A program made the translations under genes and the position numbers. Of a stretch of 64,000 bases of DNA, positions 37,690 through 46,871 are shown piece after piece. Position 1 is the first letter of the stretch. Every line of letters begins with the position of its first letter. The DNA lies in contig NZ_NISJ01000012.1 of NCBI RefSeq assembly GCF_002205635.1, positions 1-64,000 on the forward strand. Direction: 5' to 3'. The notes under the pieces were generated by a model. The model searched no databases. It had not been told where the DNA came from and saw nothing but the letters and a program-made list of their open reading frames with translations. This DNA comes from Sphingopyxis witflariensis (GTDB lineage: Bacteria; Pseudomonadota; Alphaproteobacteria; Sphingomonadales; Sphingomonadaceae).

Positions 37690-38747
37690 GCGGCGACCTG
37701 ATGGACGATGATGCGCGCTGGGCAGCAGTGCTGCGCCGCGATCGCGCGCTCGACGGGCGCTTCGTCACCGGGGTGCTGACGACGGGCATTTATTGCCGAC
37801 CGAGCTGCGCCGCGCGGCATCCGCATCGCGACAATATCCGCTTCTTCGCCGATGGCGCGGCGGCACGCAGCGCGGGACTGCGGCCGTGCAAGCGCTGCCT
37901 GCCCGACGATGTTGCGCGCGACGAGGGGGCGGTGCTTGCGGCGATTGCCGCGATCAAGGGCAGCGAGGAGCCGCTGGCGCTCGCCGATCTGGCGGGCCGC
38001 ACCGGCTATTCGCCAACGCATTTCCAGCGCGTCTTCACCCGTCACACCGGGCTGTCGCCCGCCGCCTATGCCCGCGCACTGCGCGAGGAGCGCGCGCGGC
38101 AGGCCTTGAGCGATGGCAATCGGGTTACCGACGCGATCTATGACGCGGGCTTTTCGGGGCCGTCGCGATTCTATGAGAATATGGAGGGACGGATGGGCAT
38201 GACGGCTTCGGCTTGGGTCAATGGCGGCAAGGGGGCGACGATCCACTGGGCGGTCGTGCCGACCAGCCTTGGCGACATGCTGGTCGCCGCGACGACCAAG
38301 GGCGTGTGCCGGCTGAGTTTCGCCGAAGGGCGGGACGCACTGGAGGAACGCTTTCCGGCGGCCGAACTGATCGAGGGTGGCGACGCGTTCGCGGCGCTGC
38401 TGGGGCAGGTCGTCGAGGCCGTCGAGGCGCCGACGGGCGGCTTCGACCATATCCCGATCGACGTGAAGGGCACCGCCTTTCAGGAAGCGGTGTGGCGCGA
38501 GTTGCGCAAGATTCCCGCGGGCGAAACGCGCAGCTATTCCGACATCGCGGCGGCGGTTGGCAAGCCCAAGGCGGTGCGCGCGGCGGGCAGCGCCAATGGC
38601 GCGAACAATGTCGCGGTGCTGATCCCGTGCCACCGCGTCGTGCGTAGCGATGGCTCGCTCGGCGGCTATGCCTATGGTCTGCCGATCAAGGATGAGTTGC
38701 TGCGCCGCGAGGGGGCGCCCGGCCAGCCGCGTCTTGATGATTTTTGA
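37686..38747 (+). CDS. ada: Bifunctional alkylation-response regulator / O6-methylguanine-DNA methyltransferase
   Basis: 353 residues with all Ada parts in order. N-terminal zinc domain with the methyl-accepting Cys (GIYCRPSCAAR) and PCKRC; AraC-type helix-turn-helix (LADLAGRTGYSPTHFQRVFTRHTGLSPAAY); C-terminal transferase with the active Cys in IPCHRVVR. It removes methyl groups from phosphotriesters and O6-methylguanine and, once methylated, activates adaptive response genes. It overlaps DUF1203 upstream and precedes a PEP-mutase-like gene by 39 bp. Confidence 0.96.
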   Translation: MSGDLMDDDARWAAVLRRDRALDGRFVTGVLTTGIYCRPSCAARHPHRDNIRFFADGAAARSAGLRPCKRCLPDDVARDEGAVLAAIAAIKGSEEPLALADLAGRTGYSPTHFQRVFTRHTGLSPAAYARALREERARQALSDGNRVTDAIYDAGFSGPSRFYENMEGRMGMTASAWVNGGKGATIHWAVVPTSLGDMLVAATTKGVCRLSFAEGRDALEERFPAAELIEGGDAFAALLGQVVEAVEAPTGGFDHIPIDVKGTAFQEAVWRELRKIPAGETRSYSDIAAAVGKPKAVRAAGSANGANNVAVLIPCHRVVRSDGSLGGYAYGLPIKDELLRREGAPGQPRLDDF

Positions 38748-38786
38748 CCAATCTCTCCCCGAACTGAAACAGACGGAGCTTTTCGC

Positions 38787-39545
38787 ATGACTGACAAAAT
38801 TGCCGCCTTTCGCGCGCTGCACGTCCCGGGCGATCCGCTGATCCTCGTCAATATCTGGGATGCGGGGAGCGCGAAGGCGGTCGCGGCGGCGGGCGTGAAG
38901 GCGATCGCGACGGGCAGCTATGGCGTCGCCGGCGCGCAGGGCCGCGCCGATGGCGAGGATTTCCCGCTGGAGGATGTGTTCGAAAATCTGGAGCGCATCC
39001 TGTCGGTCACCGACCTGCCGGTCACGATCGATATGGAATCGGGCTATGGCGCCGATGCGGCGGCGGTCGGCGTTTCGGTCGGCCGGGCGAAAGACGCGGG
39101 CGCCGCAGGGATTAATATGGAGGACCGGCTGCCCGGCGCCGACGCGCTGTTGCCGATCGCCGAAGCGAGTGCGCGCTATCGTGCCGCCGCCGACACCGGC
39201 ATTTTCGTAAACGCCCGCTGCGACGTATTTCGCGGAGCCAATGCGGCGAAGGATGGCGACGCTCTGGTCGCCGCGACGCTCGACCGCGCGCGTGCCTATG
39301 CTGACGCGGGCGCGGGTTCGCTGTTCGTGCCCTTCCTTGGCGATGCGCGCTGCATCGGCGCGATCTGCGAGGGTTCACCGCTGCCGGTGAATATTTTGCG
39401 CGGCAAGGGCGGCCCGACGCACAAGGAACTCGCAGCTCTCGGCGTCGCACGAATCAGCCATGGGCATCAGTCATGGGCGGCGGCGATGGCATGGCTGACC
39501 GCGCAGGCGGCGCAGGTGCTGGGCGGCGCCGAACCTGACTATTAA
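38787..39545 (+). CDS. Isocitrate lyase / PEP phosphonomutase family protein
   Basis: 252 residues, a TIM barrel of the ICL/PEPM superfamily. Visible landmarks: LVNIWDAGSAK, ATGSYGVAGAQG, VTIDMESGYG (metal-binding Asp and Glu), GINMEDRLPG and FVNARCDVF. The signature KKCGH of true isocitrate lyase is absent, so it is a carboxyvinyl-carboxyphosphonate- or oxaloacetate-type family member of undefined substrate. It follows ada and is often found beside it in related genomes. Confidence 0.88.
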   Translation: MTDKIAAFRALHVPGDPLILVNIWDAGSAKAVAAAGVKAIATGSYGVAGAQGRADGEDFPLEDVFENLERILSVTDLPVTIDMESGYGADAAAVGVSVGRAKDAGAAGINMEDRLPGADALLPIAEASARYRAAADTGIFVNARCDVFRGANAAKDGDALVAATLDRARAYADAGAGSLFVPFLGDARCIGAICEGSPLPVNILRGKGGPTHKELAALGVARISHGHQSWAAAMAWLTAQAAQVLGGAEPDY

Positions 39546-39551
39546 GCGCGG

Positions 39552-41090
39552 TCAGTCGTCGGCCGCGTCGTTGTCGGCGGTGGACGCGGGTGCCTTGCTT
39601 CGTTCGCGCATTGCTTCGAGTTGCTTGAGCAATTCTGCGCCCTGCCCGCCGTCATGCGGGTCGAAAGCAACCGCTCTGGCCAGTTTCAGCGCGTCGTCGA
39701 GCCTGCCGTCGTTGGCAAGCGCGAAGGCATAGCTGACGCGGAGGCTGATATTTTCGGGAGCGAGCTGAAAAGCCCGGCCAAGACCCTGGATCGCGATCGG
39801 CGGCGGAGGCGTACCCTGGTCAAGAAAGGTTTTGAAATAGGCATAGAGCGGCACCGGATCATCGGGATTGGTGCGGTTGGCGAGCACGATTGGTTTGCGC
39901 ACAATATCCCAGTCGGCCGGTCGGGGGGCGTCCTTGGCTTCAACCCCCGCGGTCAGGATCCGGCCGAGCAGCACATTTGCGCGGACATGTTTGGGGTTGA
40001 TCGCCAGCGCCTTGTCGACTGCGGCGCGCGCAGCGGCGGCGTTGCGTTTGTCCTCGTTGATGGCCCATTCGGCGCTCGCCAATTCAAACCAGACGCCTGC
40101 ATTATCGCCATGCACTGTGCTGAGTGTCTGGAGTTCGTCGCGTACGCTGGTGGTGCGTGCGTCGTCATGAGCGGCACTGATCCGTTCGAGGTGGAGGGGC
40201 AGCAGAGCATCTTCGGCCGGCGATAGCGCGGTGATATCGATCTTACGGGCGACGGCGACGGGCTCGTGCGACGTGCTGACGGACATCGGCCGGCCCATGT
40301 AGCGGTTGAGGTCCTTGTCCAGTTGGGCAAGGTCGCCAAACGCGTCGGTGGCGGCTTTCCTGCCGTTTTCGCCGAGGTTGATTGCGCCGAGGTAGCGGCC
40401 AAGTTGCCCGGAGCGCGTGGGGTCGTTGTAGAGCATGTGCGTGAGCAGCCAGGCGCGGCCATAATAGGCGTCGGTTTGCCCCACAGTTTGCATCGCTCCC
40501 GGTTGCTGGAGTAAAAGCGTTTCGGCAGGAATCTGCGGCATCGTCCGCAGGCCATAGGCCCGTGCATGAACGGGCTTGCCGATCACCGGCTTGCCATCCT
40601 GGGTGAAATCAACCGTCGAATAATATTCCGCGAACCCCTCGATAAACCATGCAGGGAGGGCGGCGCCGGCATAACGTTTCATGAAATGATGGCTATATTC
40701 GTGGAAGAGCGTCTGCTGCGATTGCGGCGTGCCCCGGATCACCACATTCTCGCGGTGCGAGATGGCGAAGCTTCCGTCGGGAGCGGGGTTGTACCAGCCG
40801 GCGATCATAGAGCCGCTCTTGCCTGTCATCAGTCGTCCGGCGTCGGTCGCGCGCGGGACCAGATAGACGATGAGCCGGTTGGGTTCCGGTGCCTCCGACA
40901 GATGGAAGCGCGTTCGCAAGGTCGTGTCGAACCGTTGGAGATTCTCGGCGAATGTGCGCAGCGATTTTTCGTTTCCTTCGCTATAGATGACAAAATTCTC
41001 TGTATCTGCGCGAAGCCATTTGGCTGCGGCGGTCGATGGCGCTGTCAACGCCGCGACGCAGCCCAGTCCGGCCCAAATAATATTCTTCAT
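39552..41090 (-). CDS. Exported gluzincin-type metallopeptidase with TPR-like repeats
   Basis: 512 residues with a signal peptide (MKNIIWAGLGCVAALTAPSTAAA). The zinc motif HEYSH sits at about residue 130 in TLFHEYSHHF, with a third ligand Glu about 20 residues later in WFIEGFAEYY, the gluzincin spacing. Residues 310-490 form TPR-like helical repeats (AAVDKALAINPKHVRANVLLGRIL; ENISLRVSYAFALANDGRLDDALKLA). It would act in the periplasm. Similar proteins are annotated as DUF1570-like; the substrate is unknown. Confidence 0.83.
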   Translation of the reverse strand: MKNIIWAGLGCVAALTAPSTAAAKWLRADTENFVIYSEGNEKSLRTFAENLQRFDTTLRTRFHLSEAPEPNRLIVYLVPRATDAGRLMTGKSGSMIAGWYNPAPDGSFAISHRENVVIRGTPQSQQTLFHEYSHHFMKRYAGAALPAWFIEGFAEYYSTVDFTQDGKPVIGKPVHARAYGLRTMPQIPAETLLLQQPGAMQTVGQTDAYYGRAWLLTHMLYNDPTRSGQLGRYLGAINLGENGRKAATDAFGDLAQLDKDLNRYMGRPMSVSTSHEPVAVARKIDITALSPAEDALLPLHLERISAAHDDARTTSVRDELQTLSTVHGDNAGVWFELASAEWAINEDKRNAAAARAAVDKALAINPKHVRANVLLGRILTAGVEAKDAPRPADWDIVRKPIVLANRTNPDDPVPLYAYFKTFLDQGTPPPPIAIQGLGRAFQLAPENISLRVSYAFALANDGRLDDALKLARAVAFDPHDGGQGAELLKQLEAMRERSKAPASTADNDAADD

Positions 41091-41159
41091 TCCTTCCCCA
41101 CTTGTCTTTTGATAGCCGTTTCTAGAAATCCTTTACATTAATGTAAAGAATTGAAGGCG

Positions 41160-43328
41160 CTAAACAAAACTATAGGGATCGATGTCGATGGCGAGTCTGG
41201 CTTTCGATGGCCAGTCGATGCTGCCGACCCATTCGCGGATCGTTCCTTGCAGATCGAAACTGCGCGGCGCGTGGAGCAGCAGGCGGAAGCGGTGGCGGCC
41301 GCGCAGCATTGCGAGCGGGGCGGGGGCGGGGCCATAGACGGCGAGCCCCTCGGCGACCGGCGCCTTGTCGCCCAGCCGCTTGGCGACCCCGCGTGCGATA
41401 TCGATATCTTCAGATGAAATGACGAGCGCGGCGAAGCGGCCATAGGGCGGGGCGCCAGCATGTTTGCGCGCCGCGGCCTCGGCCGAATAGAAACCGTCGC
41501 GGTCGTTGGCGACGAGTGCCGCCATCACCGGGGCTTCGGGAACGCGGGTCTGGATCAGCACCTCGCCGGGCTTCACCCCGCGCCCGGCGCGCCCCGCGAC
41601 CTGTGCGATCTGTTGAAAGGTGCGCTCGGATGCGCGGAGGTCACCGCCGTCGAGGCCCAAGTCGGCGTCGACCACGCCGACGAGGGTGAGGTTGGGGAAA
41701 TGATAGCCCTTGGTGACGAGCTGGGTGCCGATGATGATATCGACCAGCCCGCCCTCGACATTGTCGACGAATTCGGCGGCTTTCGCGGGCGACCAGAGCG
41801 TGTCGCTGGTGACGATCGCGACGCGCGCTTCGGGGAAGCGCAGGATCACTTCGTCGGCGACCCGCTCCACGCCAGGCCCGCAGGCGACGAGGCTGTCCTC
41901 ATCCTTGCATTCGGGGCAGAGCCGCGGCGGCGGCATGACATGGCCGCAATGATGGCAGGCGAGGCGGTGGACGAGGCGATGCTCGACCATCCACGCGGTG
42001 CAGTTCGGGCACTGGATGCGGTGGCCGCAGGTGCGGCACAGCGTCAGCGGTGCGAAGCCGCGGCGGTTGAGGAAGAGCAGGCTCTGCTCGCCCTTGGTGA
42101 GCCGATCGGCGAGCGCGTCGACAAGCGGCGGGGCGAGCCAGCGGCCGCGGTCGGGCGGGTTGATCCGCATGTCGATCGCCGCGAGGTCGGGCAGTGTCGC
42201 GCCGCCGAAGCGCGCGGGGAGCTTGATGTGGCTGTATCGCCCCGCCTCGACCATCGCGAGGCTTTCGAGCGCGGGCGTCGCGCTCGCGAGGACGACGGGA
42301 AGCCCCTCGAAATGGCCGCGCATCACCGCGACGTCGCGTGCGTGATAGTGGACGCCATCCTCTTGCTTGAAGCTGGTCTCATGCGCTTCGTCGACGACGA
42401 TGACGCCGAGCCGGGCATAGGGGAGGAAGAGCGCCGAGCGGGCGCCGATGACGATGCGCGCGTCGCCGCTCGCAATTGCGTGCCAGGCGCGGCGGCGTTC
42501 GGCCGAGCGCAGCCCGCTGTGCCAGCCGACGGGCTCACAACCGAAGCGTGCGGCGAAGCGGGTGAGCATCGGTTCGGTGAGCGCGATTTCGGGGAGCAGC
42601 ACCAGCGCCTGCTTGCCCGCGTCCAAGGCAGCGGCGATCGCCTCCATATAGACTTCGGTCTTGCCCGATCCGGTGACGCCGTCGAGCAGCAGTGTTTCGA
42701 ATTTTTCGGCGACGACGGCGGCTTTGAGCTGCGCCGCCGCAGCGGTCTGTTCGTCGGAGAGGTCGGGCGGGGCGAAGGCGGGATCGGGTTCGGGATAGGG
42801 GGCGTCGGCGGAGACCGAGACGGCTTCGAGCGCGCCGGTCTGGACGAGGCCGCGAATCACGGCCTCGCTCACCTCGGCGAGTACGGCGAGTTCGCGGACC
42901 ATGCCCTGCCGCTCGCCGATCGCCTCGAGCGCGACGGTGCGCTGCGGCGTCATCCGCGCAGGGATTTCGCCGGTGGCGCGATATTCGACGATCGGGCGGC
43001 GCGCGTCAGCAAAGGCGACCCCGGGCAGCACCATCCGCAGCACCGAGCCGGGGGGGGCAAGATAATAGTCGCTCGTCCATTCGATCAGGCGGCGCAAGGG
43101 GGCCTGGATCGGCGGGACCGCGACGATTTCGTAGAGATTGCGCAGGCGATTGTCGCCGACGGGTTCGGGGGCGCCGAAGCTTTCATCCTCCCACACCACG
43201 CCGCCGAGCCGCCGCGGGCCGAGCGGCGCGACGACGACGCTGCCGAGCGGTGCTTCGCTTTCGCGTGGGACGCGATAGTCGAGCGGGCCGAGGGCGGCGG
43301 TCAAAAGGAGGACGCGGGCGCGGGTCAT
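41160..43328 (-). CDS. priA: Primosomal replication-restart helicase PriA
   Basis: 722 residues from the ATG at 43328. N-terminal DNA-binding domain (VLLLTAALGPLDYRVP), Walker A GVTGSGKTEVY, DEAH box VVDEAHETSFKQED, and the zinc-binding region with CRTCGH, CPNC, CHHCGH and CPEC pairs. The late helicase motifs (VTKGYHFPNLTLVGVVDADLGL; QVAGRAGRG) are intact. PriA reloads the replisome at stalled forks. Open frame extends further upstream, but that part runs into a repeat and has no family similarity. Confidence 0.95.
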   Translation of the reverse strand: MTRARVLLLTAALGPLDYRVPRESEAPLGSVVVAPLGPRRLGGVVWEDESFGAPEPVGDNRLRNLYEIVAVPPIQAPLRRLIEWTSDYYLAPPGSVLRMVLPGVAFADARRPIVEYRATGEIPARMTPQRTVALEAIGERQGMVRELAVLAEVSEAVIRGLVQTGALEAVSVSADAPYPEPDPAFAPPDLSDEQTAAAAQLKAAVVAEKFETLLLDGVTGSGKTEVYMEAIAAALDAGKQALVLLPEIALTEPMLTRFAARFGCEPVGWHSGLRSAERRRAWHAIASGDARIVIGARSALFLPYARLGVIVVDEAHETSFKQEDGVHYHARDVAVMRGHFEGLPVVLASATPALESLAMVEAGRYSHIKLPARFGGATLPDLAAIDMRINPPDRGRWLAPPLVDALADRLTKGEQSLLFLNRRGFAPLTLCRTCGHRIQCPNCTAWMVEHRLVHRLACHHCGHVMPPPRLCPECKDEDSLVACGPGVERVADEVILRFPEARVAIVTSDTLWSPAKAAEFVDNVEGGLVDIIIGTQLVTKGYHFPNLTLVGVVDADLGLDGGDLRASERTFQQIAQVAGRAGRGVKPGEVLIQTRVPEAPVMAALVANDRDGFYSAEAAARKHAGAPPYGRFAALVISSEDIDIARGVAKRLGDKAPVAEGLAVYGPAPAPLAMLRGRHRFRLLLHAPRSFDLQGTIREWVGSIDWPSKARLAIDIDPYSFV

Positions 43329-43402
43329 GGGTGGGGCAGGATATAGGTTGCCTGGCAAAATAGGAAAGCGCCGCGCAGTCGGTCTGACCTCTATTCCTTC
43401 GT

Positions 43403-43492
43403 CATGCCGGACTTGATCCGGCATCCCGCTTCTTGGGTCGCGTCGAAAAGAACAGCGGGACCCCCCCGGATCAAGTCCGGGGTGGCGAGGGT
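43403..43492. repeat. Inverted pair of REP-like palindromes
   Basis: ATGCCGGACTTGATCCGGCAT at 43403-43423 and a related palindrome with GGATCAAGTCC at 43470-43492 face each other across about 46 bp. The shared core GGACTTGATCCGG identifies a dispersed repeat family. It lies between the convergent ends... on the minus strand between the PepSY gene stop and the priA start. Confidence 0.75.
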
Positions 43493-43494
43493 GG

Positions 43495-44583
43495 TTAGTT
43501 CGTGACCAGCGCCGCCTTCTTCGCTGGGCGCTTCGCGGGCTTCGGTCGGCGGAACCAGAAGGTCCAGACGGTGAGGCTGCCGAGCAGCGCCATTGCGAGC
43601 CCCGACACCGTGAGAGCCAAGCGATAGGGAAGCCCGCCGACTTTCCCGGCGTGGAGCGGGTAGGCGATGTTGAACGCCTGTGCGCCGGGCGCCATCGCGA
43701 GCGCGTCGCGGGAACCGAGCAGCTTGCCCGTCGCGGCGTCGAACCACAGGGTCGAGCGGCCGTTGGGGAGCCACTCAGCCTGCTGCTTCATGCGCAGCGA
43801 GATCGGGTCGCCGGCCTTGCGCGGCAGGCTGAGGATGCGGAATTCGGCGTCTGGGAAGCGCTGCCGTGCTTCGGTGAGCATCGCCGTGTAATCGGGCTTC
43901 GCGGCGAGCGGACCGCCCATATATTTCGGCGGTTCGAGCGCCTTTGCCGCTTCGCTAACCGAGCCGAAGGGGGCGATCATCACCATCGCGAAGGGGCGGA
44001 AGAGCATCATCGTTCCGGTGACGACCGACAGCAGGAGCAGCGGCGCGACGATGATGCCAAGGTCGCGGTGCTGCATCACGATCGCGGGACGGCTCATCCG
44101 CTTGGGCCACAGACGGAACTGGAATGTCCGCCGTGTGCGCCACCACAGGATCGCGCCCGAGATGATGAAGAAGAGCGCGCAGAGCCCGGCGATCCCCGAC
44201 ACCCACTCGCCGAAATCGCCGGTGAAGAGATGATGGTGGAAATCGAAGAGCCAGATTTCGGGGCGCTCCCACTGGCTCGCCCAGCGCGAAACAACCCCGC
44301 CCGACTGGCTGGCGTATAGGCCGCCCTCTTCGAAACGCAGCTGGTGCAGCCCGAGGCGCGGAGACGCGTAGATGATGCCCTGCGGATCGCCGGGCAGCGA
44401 CATCAGCTTTTCGGTCGTCGCGGCGACCGTGCCGAGGTCGCCGTTCAGCGGATCTGCCGCGTGGGGAAGGCCGATCCATTCCTCTTTGTGAACAAGGATC
44501 GCGCCCGACAGGCCAAGCAGCGCGAGAAGGAGGCCGATCAGGCCGCCGATCCAGCGATGGAGCGTGTCGAGTGTTTTGATCAT
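43495..44583 (-). CDS. PepSY-associated membrane protein (iron-reductase type)
   Basis: 362 residues. Four membrane helices (about residues 10-35, 135-160, 185-210, 325-350) surround two periplasmic PepSY-like stretches. Typical features are LHRWIGGLIGLLLALLGLSGAILVHKEEW at the start, FDFHHHLFTGDFGEWVSGIAGL with a His triplet, and MQHRDLGIIVAPLLLL. Such proteins commonly accompany TonB receptors and are thought to reduce siderophore-bound iron in the periplasm. Its ATG is one base after the stop of the upstream receptor, so the two form an operon. Confidence 0.9.
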   Translation of the reverse strand: MIKTLDTLHRWIGGLIGLLLALLGLSGAILVHKEEWIGLPHAADPLNGDLGTVAATTEKLMSLPGDPQGIIYASPRLGLHQLRFEEGGLYASQSGGVVSRWASQWERPEIWLFDFHHHLFTGDFGEWVSGIAGLCALFFIISGAILWWRTRRTFQFRLWPKRMSRPAIVMQHRDLGIIVAPLLLLSVVTGTMMLFRPFAMVMIAPFGSVSEAAKALEPPKYMGGPLAAKPDYTAMLTEARQRFPDAEFRILSLPRKAGDPISLRMKQQAEWLPNGRSTLWFDAATGKLLGSRDALAMAPGAQAFNIAYPLHAGKVGGLPYRLALTVSGLAMALLGSLTVWTFWFRRPKPAKRPAKKAALVTN

Positions 44584-44584
44584 G

Positions 44585-46729
44585 TCAGAAACGATAGTCC
44601 CAACCCAGTGTGAAGGTCCGCCCGCGTCCGGTAAAGAAGCGGGCATTGTCGGTCGCCGCGACGGTCGAGCGGATCGTCTGGCTGTTATAGGTAACATAGT
44701 CGACATCGAACAGGTTGGAGGCCGCGAGCGTGATCCCGCCCATGCGCGGCAGGTCATAGCGTAGCACGGCATCTGTCAGCGTGTAGCCGGAAAAAGCGGT
44801 ATTAGCCGGCGCGCCATCGAATTTGCGGTCGAGATAGAGGCCCGCCTGTACCCGAGCGGACACCGGTCCGTTGTTATAGCTGGCCCAGACATTGACACGG
44901 TCGGGCGAAATATTCGCGCCGTCCAGATCAATGTCGACCTTGTCGTCCTTGTTGCTGTCCGTGCGGCCGGACAGATGGGCGTAGCCGGTTCCAAGCTTCA
45001 GCCCGTCCACCGGAAGTTGAACCGCAAGATTGATTTCGAAACCCTGAATTTCGATACGCTGGCGCTGAACATCATAGACGCCTGCGCTGTTCATTACCAA
45101 CAGGCCTCCATCTTTTGACGTAGACCAAAAATAGGAGGCACTGGCATCAAGGGGCCCACGCTTGATTTCGATACCAACCTCGCGATTGTTGGAAATAACG
45201 GGGGTGACGTTGATATCCTCGATGCCGAAATTCGGCTGGGTTGCGCCGTTGACCGACCGCAGGATGCGACCGACGTCTGCAATCGAATAGCCTTCTGCAT
45301 AGCTGGCATAGGCCCGGATGCCTTGCGCAGGCTCGACAATCACGCCGCCATTGATCAGCAGATCGTTGAAATTGCGGGTGCCGCCGGTGACGCGAGCCGA
45401 ATTATAGGAGGCCAGCGTCACATAATCATCGACCTTGAGCTGGCCATTTTCCCAGCGCGCGCCGCCCGCAACGCGCAGGACGCCGTCAAACAGTTTCAGA
45501 TTGGCCTGGCCGAAGGGGGCGAGCGTGCGGAAGGTCGTGGGGGGGACCCAGTAGCGCGCTGTCGCGATCATCTCCTGCTGGGTCTTGTCCCACATCGAGT
45601 CAAAGCCGAACGTAATGTTGAGCGCCTCAAAAAATTGCCGTTCATAGCTGACGCGGGCCCCCAGCTTGCGCGAACGGTTCGCCGACTGGTCGAACAATGT
45701 GCCGACGGGTGCGATGCTGGCGTCCTGAAAGGTTGCGCTCACATCGCCGCCGAAAATGTCGCGCGACCGGTTGAAGAATGCCTGGAAGATCAGATTTCCG
45801 CCGCCGAGATCGGTGTCGGTCAGCGTTAGATTGACGGTTTCGACACGGTTGGAGGCCATCTCGCCTTCCAGTTCGCCACGCTTCGAGCTGGAGGCAAGAC
45901 CCGCCGACCGATTGCCCGGAACCTGCACCCAGTCGCCATTGCCCTCCAGGTTGAAACGCGTGGCGAACAGCTCAAGACGGGCGGTCGATGACAAGTCATA
46001 GCCCAATCGCGCGAAGAAGCTGAGGCTCTGGCTATCCTGCACATCGCCCTGAGTATTGTCGATGCCCACGCGGCGGCCCGCGCCATCATAATATAGACCA
46101 CGCTTTTCATAGGCGACGCCGCCGGTCACATCGAATGCGCCCTGACGGTAGGTAAGCAATCCGCCGAGCTTGCCGCCAAAGCTGCTGCTTTCAAAATTGC
46201 CCGTCGATCCTTGCACCAGTACGCGGCCGGAGAAGCCGTCTTCGCGCGGCGCCTTGATCACCACCTGATTGACCACGCCCCCGGTCGCGCCAATCCCCTG
46301 CAAGGCGTTCGATCCATAGATCAACTCGACACGATCGAGGAAAAAGGGATCGATCGTATAGCCATCGCGCGATCCGTCGCGGATCGGGGTCGATTGCGGA
46401 ATGCCGTTGATCGCATAGAGCGGCGAGCGGCCGCGCAGCGTTTCACCCGAGCCCGAGAGTTTCTGGCGCGTTGGCGAGAAGCTGGGGGTCAGGTTTGCGA
46501 CTGCGTCGATGACGGATCCCGACATGGCGATCTGCTGATCGAGCGTTTCCTTGTCGATGATGTCGATCGTCAGCGGCAGTGCATTGGGCGGCAAAATGGT
46601 GCGCGCCGCAGTGACGATGATCGTCGCCTCGCCGTTCGCGCCTTCGTCGATCGGCGCATTGTCCTGCGCAAAGGCGGGGGAGGAAAGCGCGGTGGTGACC
46701 AGCGCGGCGGCGACGAATTTGCGAATCAT
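44585..46729 (-). CDS. TonB-dependent siderophore receptor
   Basis: 714 residues. Signal peptide (MIRKFVAAALVTTALSSPAFA), TonB-box-like ATIIVTAAR, plug domain (SGSGETLRGRSPLYAINGIPQSTPIRDGSRDGYTIDPFFLDRVELIYGSN) and a beta barrel ending in WDYRF. It is in an operon with a PepSY protein, which suggests uptake of a ferric siderophore followed by reduction. Only a weak Fur-box-like sequence is seen upstream (46753-46771), unlike the first receptor. The ligand cannot be assigned. Confidence 0.9.
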   Translation of the reverse strand: MIRKFVAAALVTTALSSPAFAQDNAPIDEGANGEATIIVTAARTILPPNALPLTIDIIDKETLDQQIAMSGSVIDAVANLTPSFSPTRQKLSGSGETLRGRSPLYAINGIPQSTPIRDGSRDGYTIDPFFLDRVELIYGSNALQGIGATGGVVNQVVIKAPREDGFSGRVLVQGSTGNFESSSFGGKLGGLLTYRQGAFDVTGGVAYEKRGLYYDGAGRRVGIDNTQGDVQDSQSLSFFARLGYDLSSTARLELFATRFNLEGNGDWVQVPGNRSAGLASSSKRGELEGEMASNRVETVNLTLTDTDLGGGNLIFQAFFNRSRDIFGGDVSATFQDASIAPVGTLFDQSANRSRKLGARVSYERQFFEALNITFGFDSMWDKTQQEMIATARYWVPPTTFRTLAPFGQANLKLFDGVLRVAGGARWENGQLKVDDYVTLASYNSARVTGGTRNFNDLLINGGVIVEPAQGIRAYASYAEGYSIADVGRILRSVNGATQPNFGIEDINVTPVISNNREVGIEIKRGPLDASASYFWSTSKDGGLLVMNSAGVYDVQRQRIEIQGFEINLAVQLPVDGLKLGTGYAHLSGRTDSNKDDKVDIDLDGANISPDRVNVWASYNNGPVSARVQAGLYLDRKFDGAPANTAFSGYTLTDAVLRYDLPRMGGITLAASNLFDVDYVTYNSQTIRSTVAATDNARFFTGRGRTFTLGWDYRF

Positions 46730-46871
46730 TCTTAACTCCTGTTCGGAGCGCCGCTAATGCGAGAGATTTGCAGAAGCAAGGAAAAAGGCCGTGAAGCGCG
46801 GACCCGATTTGCTTTGCTGGCAGGCTGTGGAAAATTCGCCACACCCCGCAAACCGCGCTATCATATTGCCA

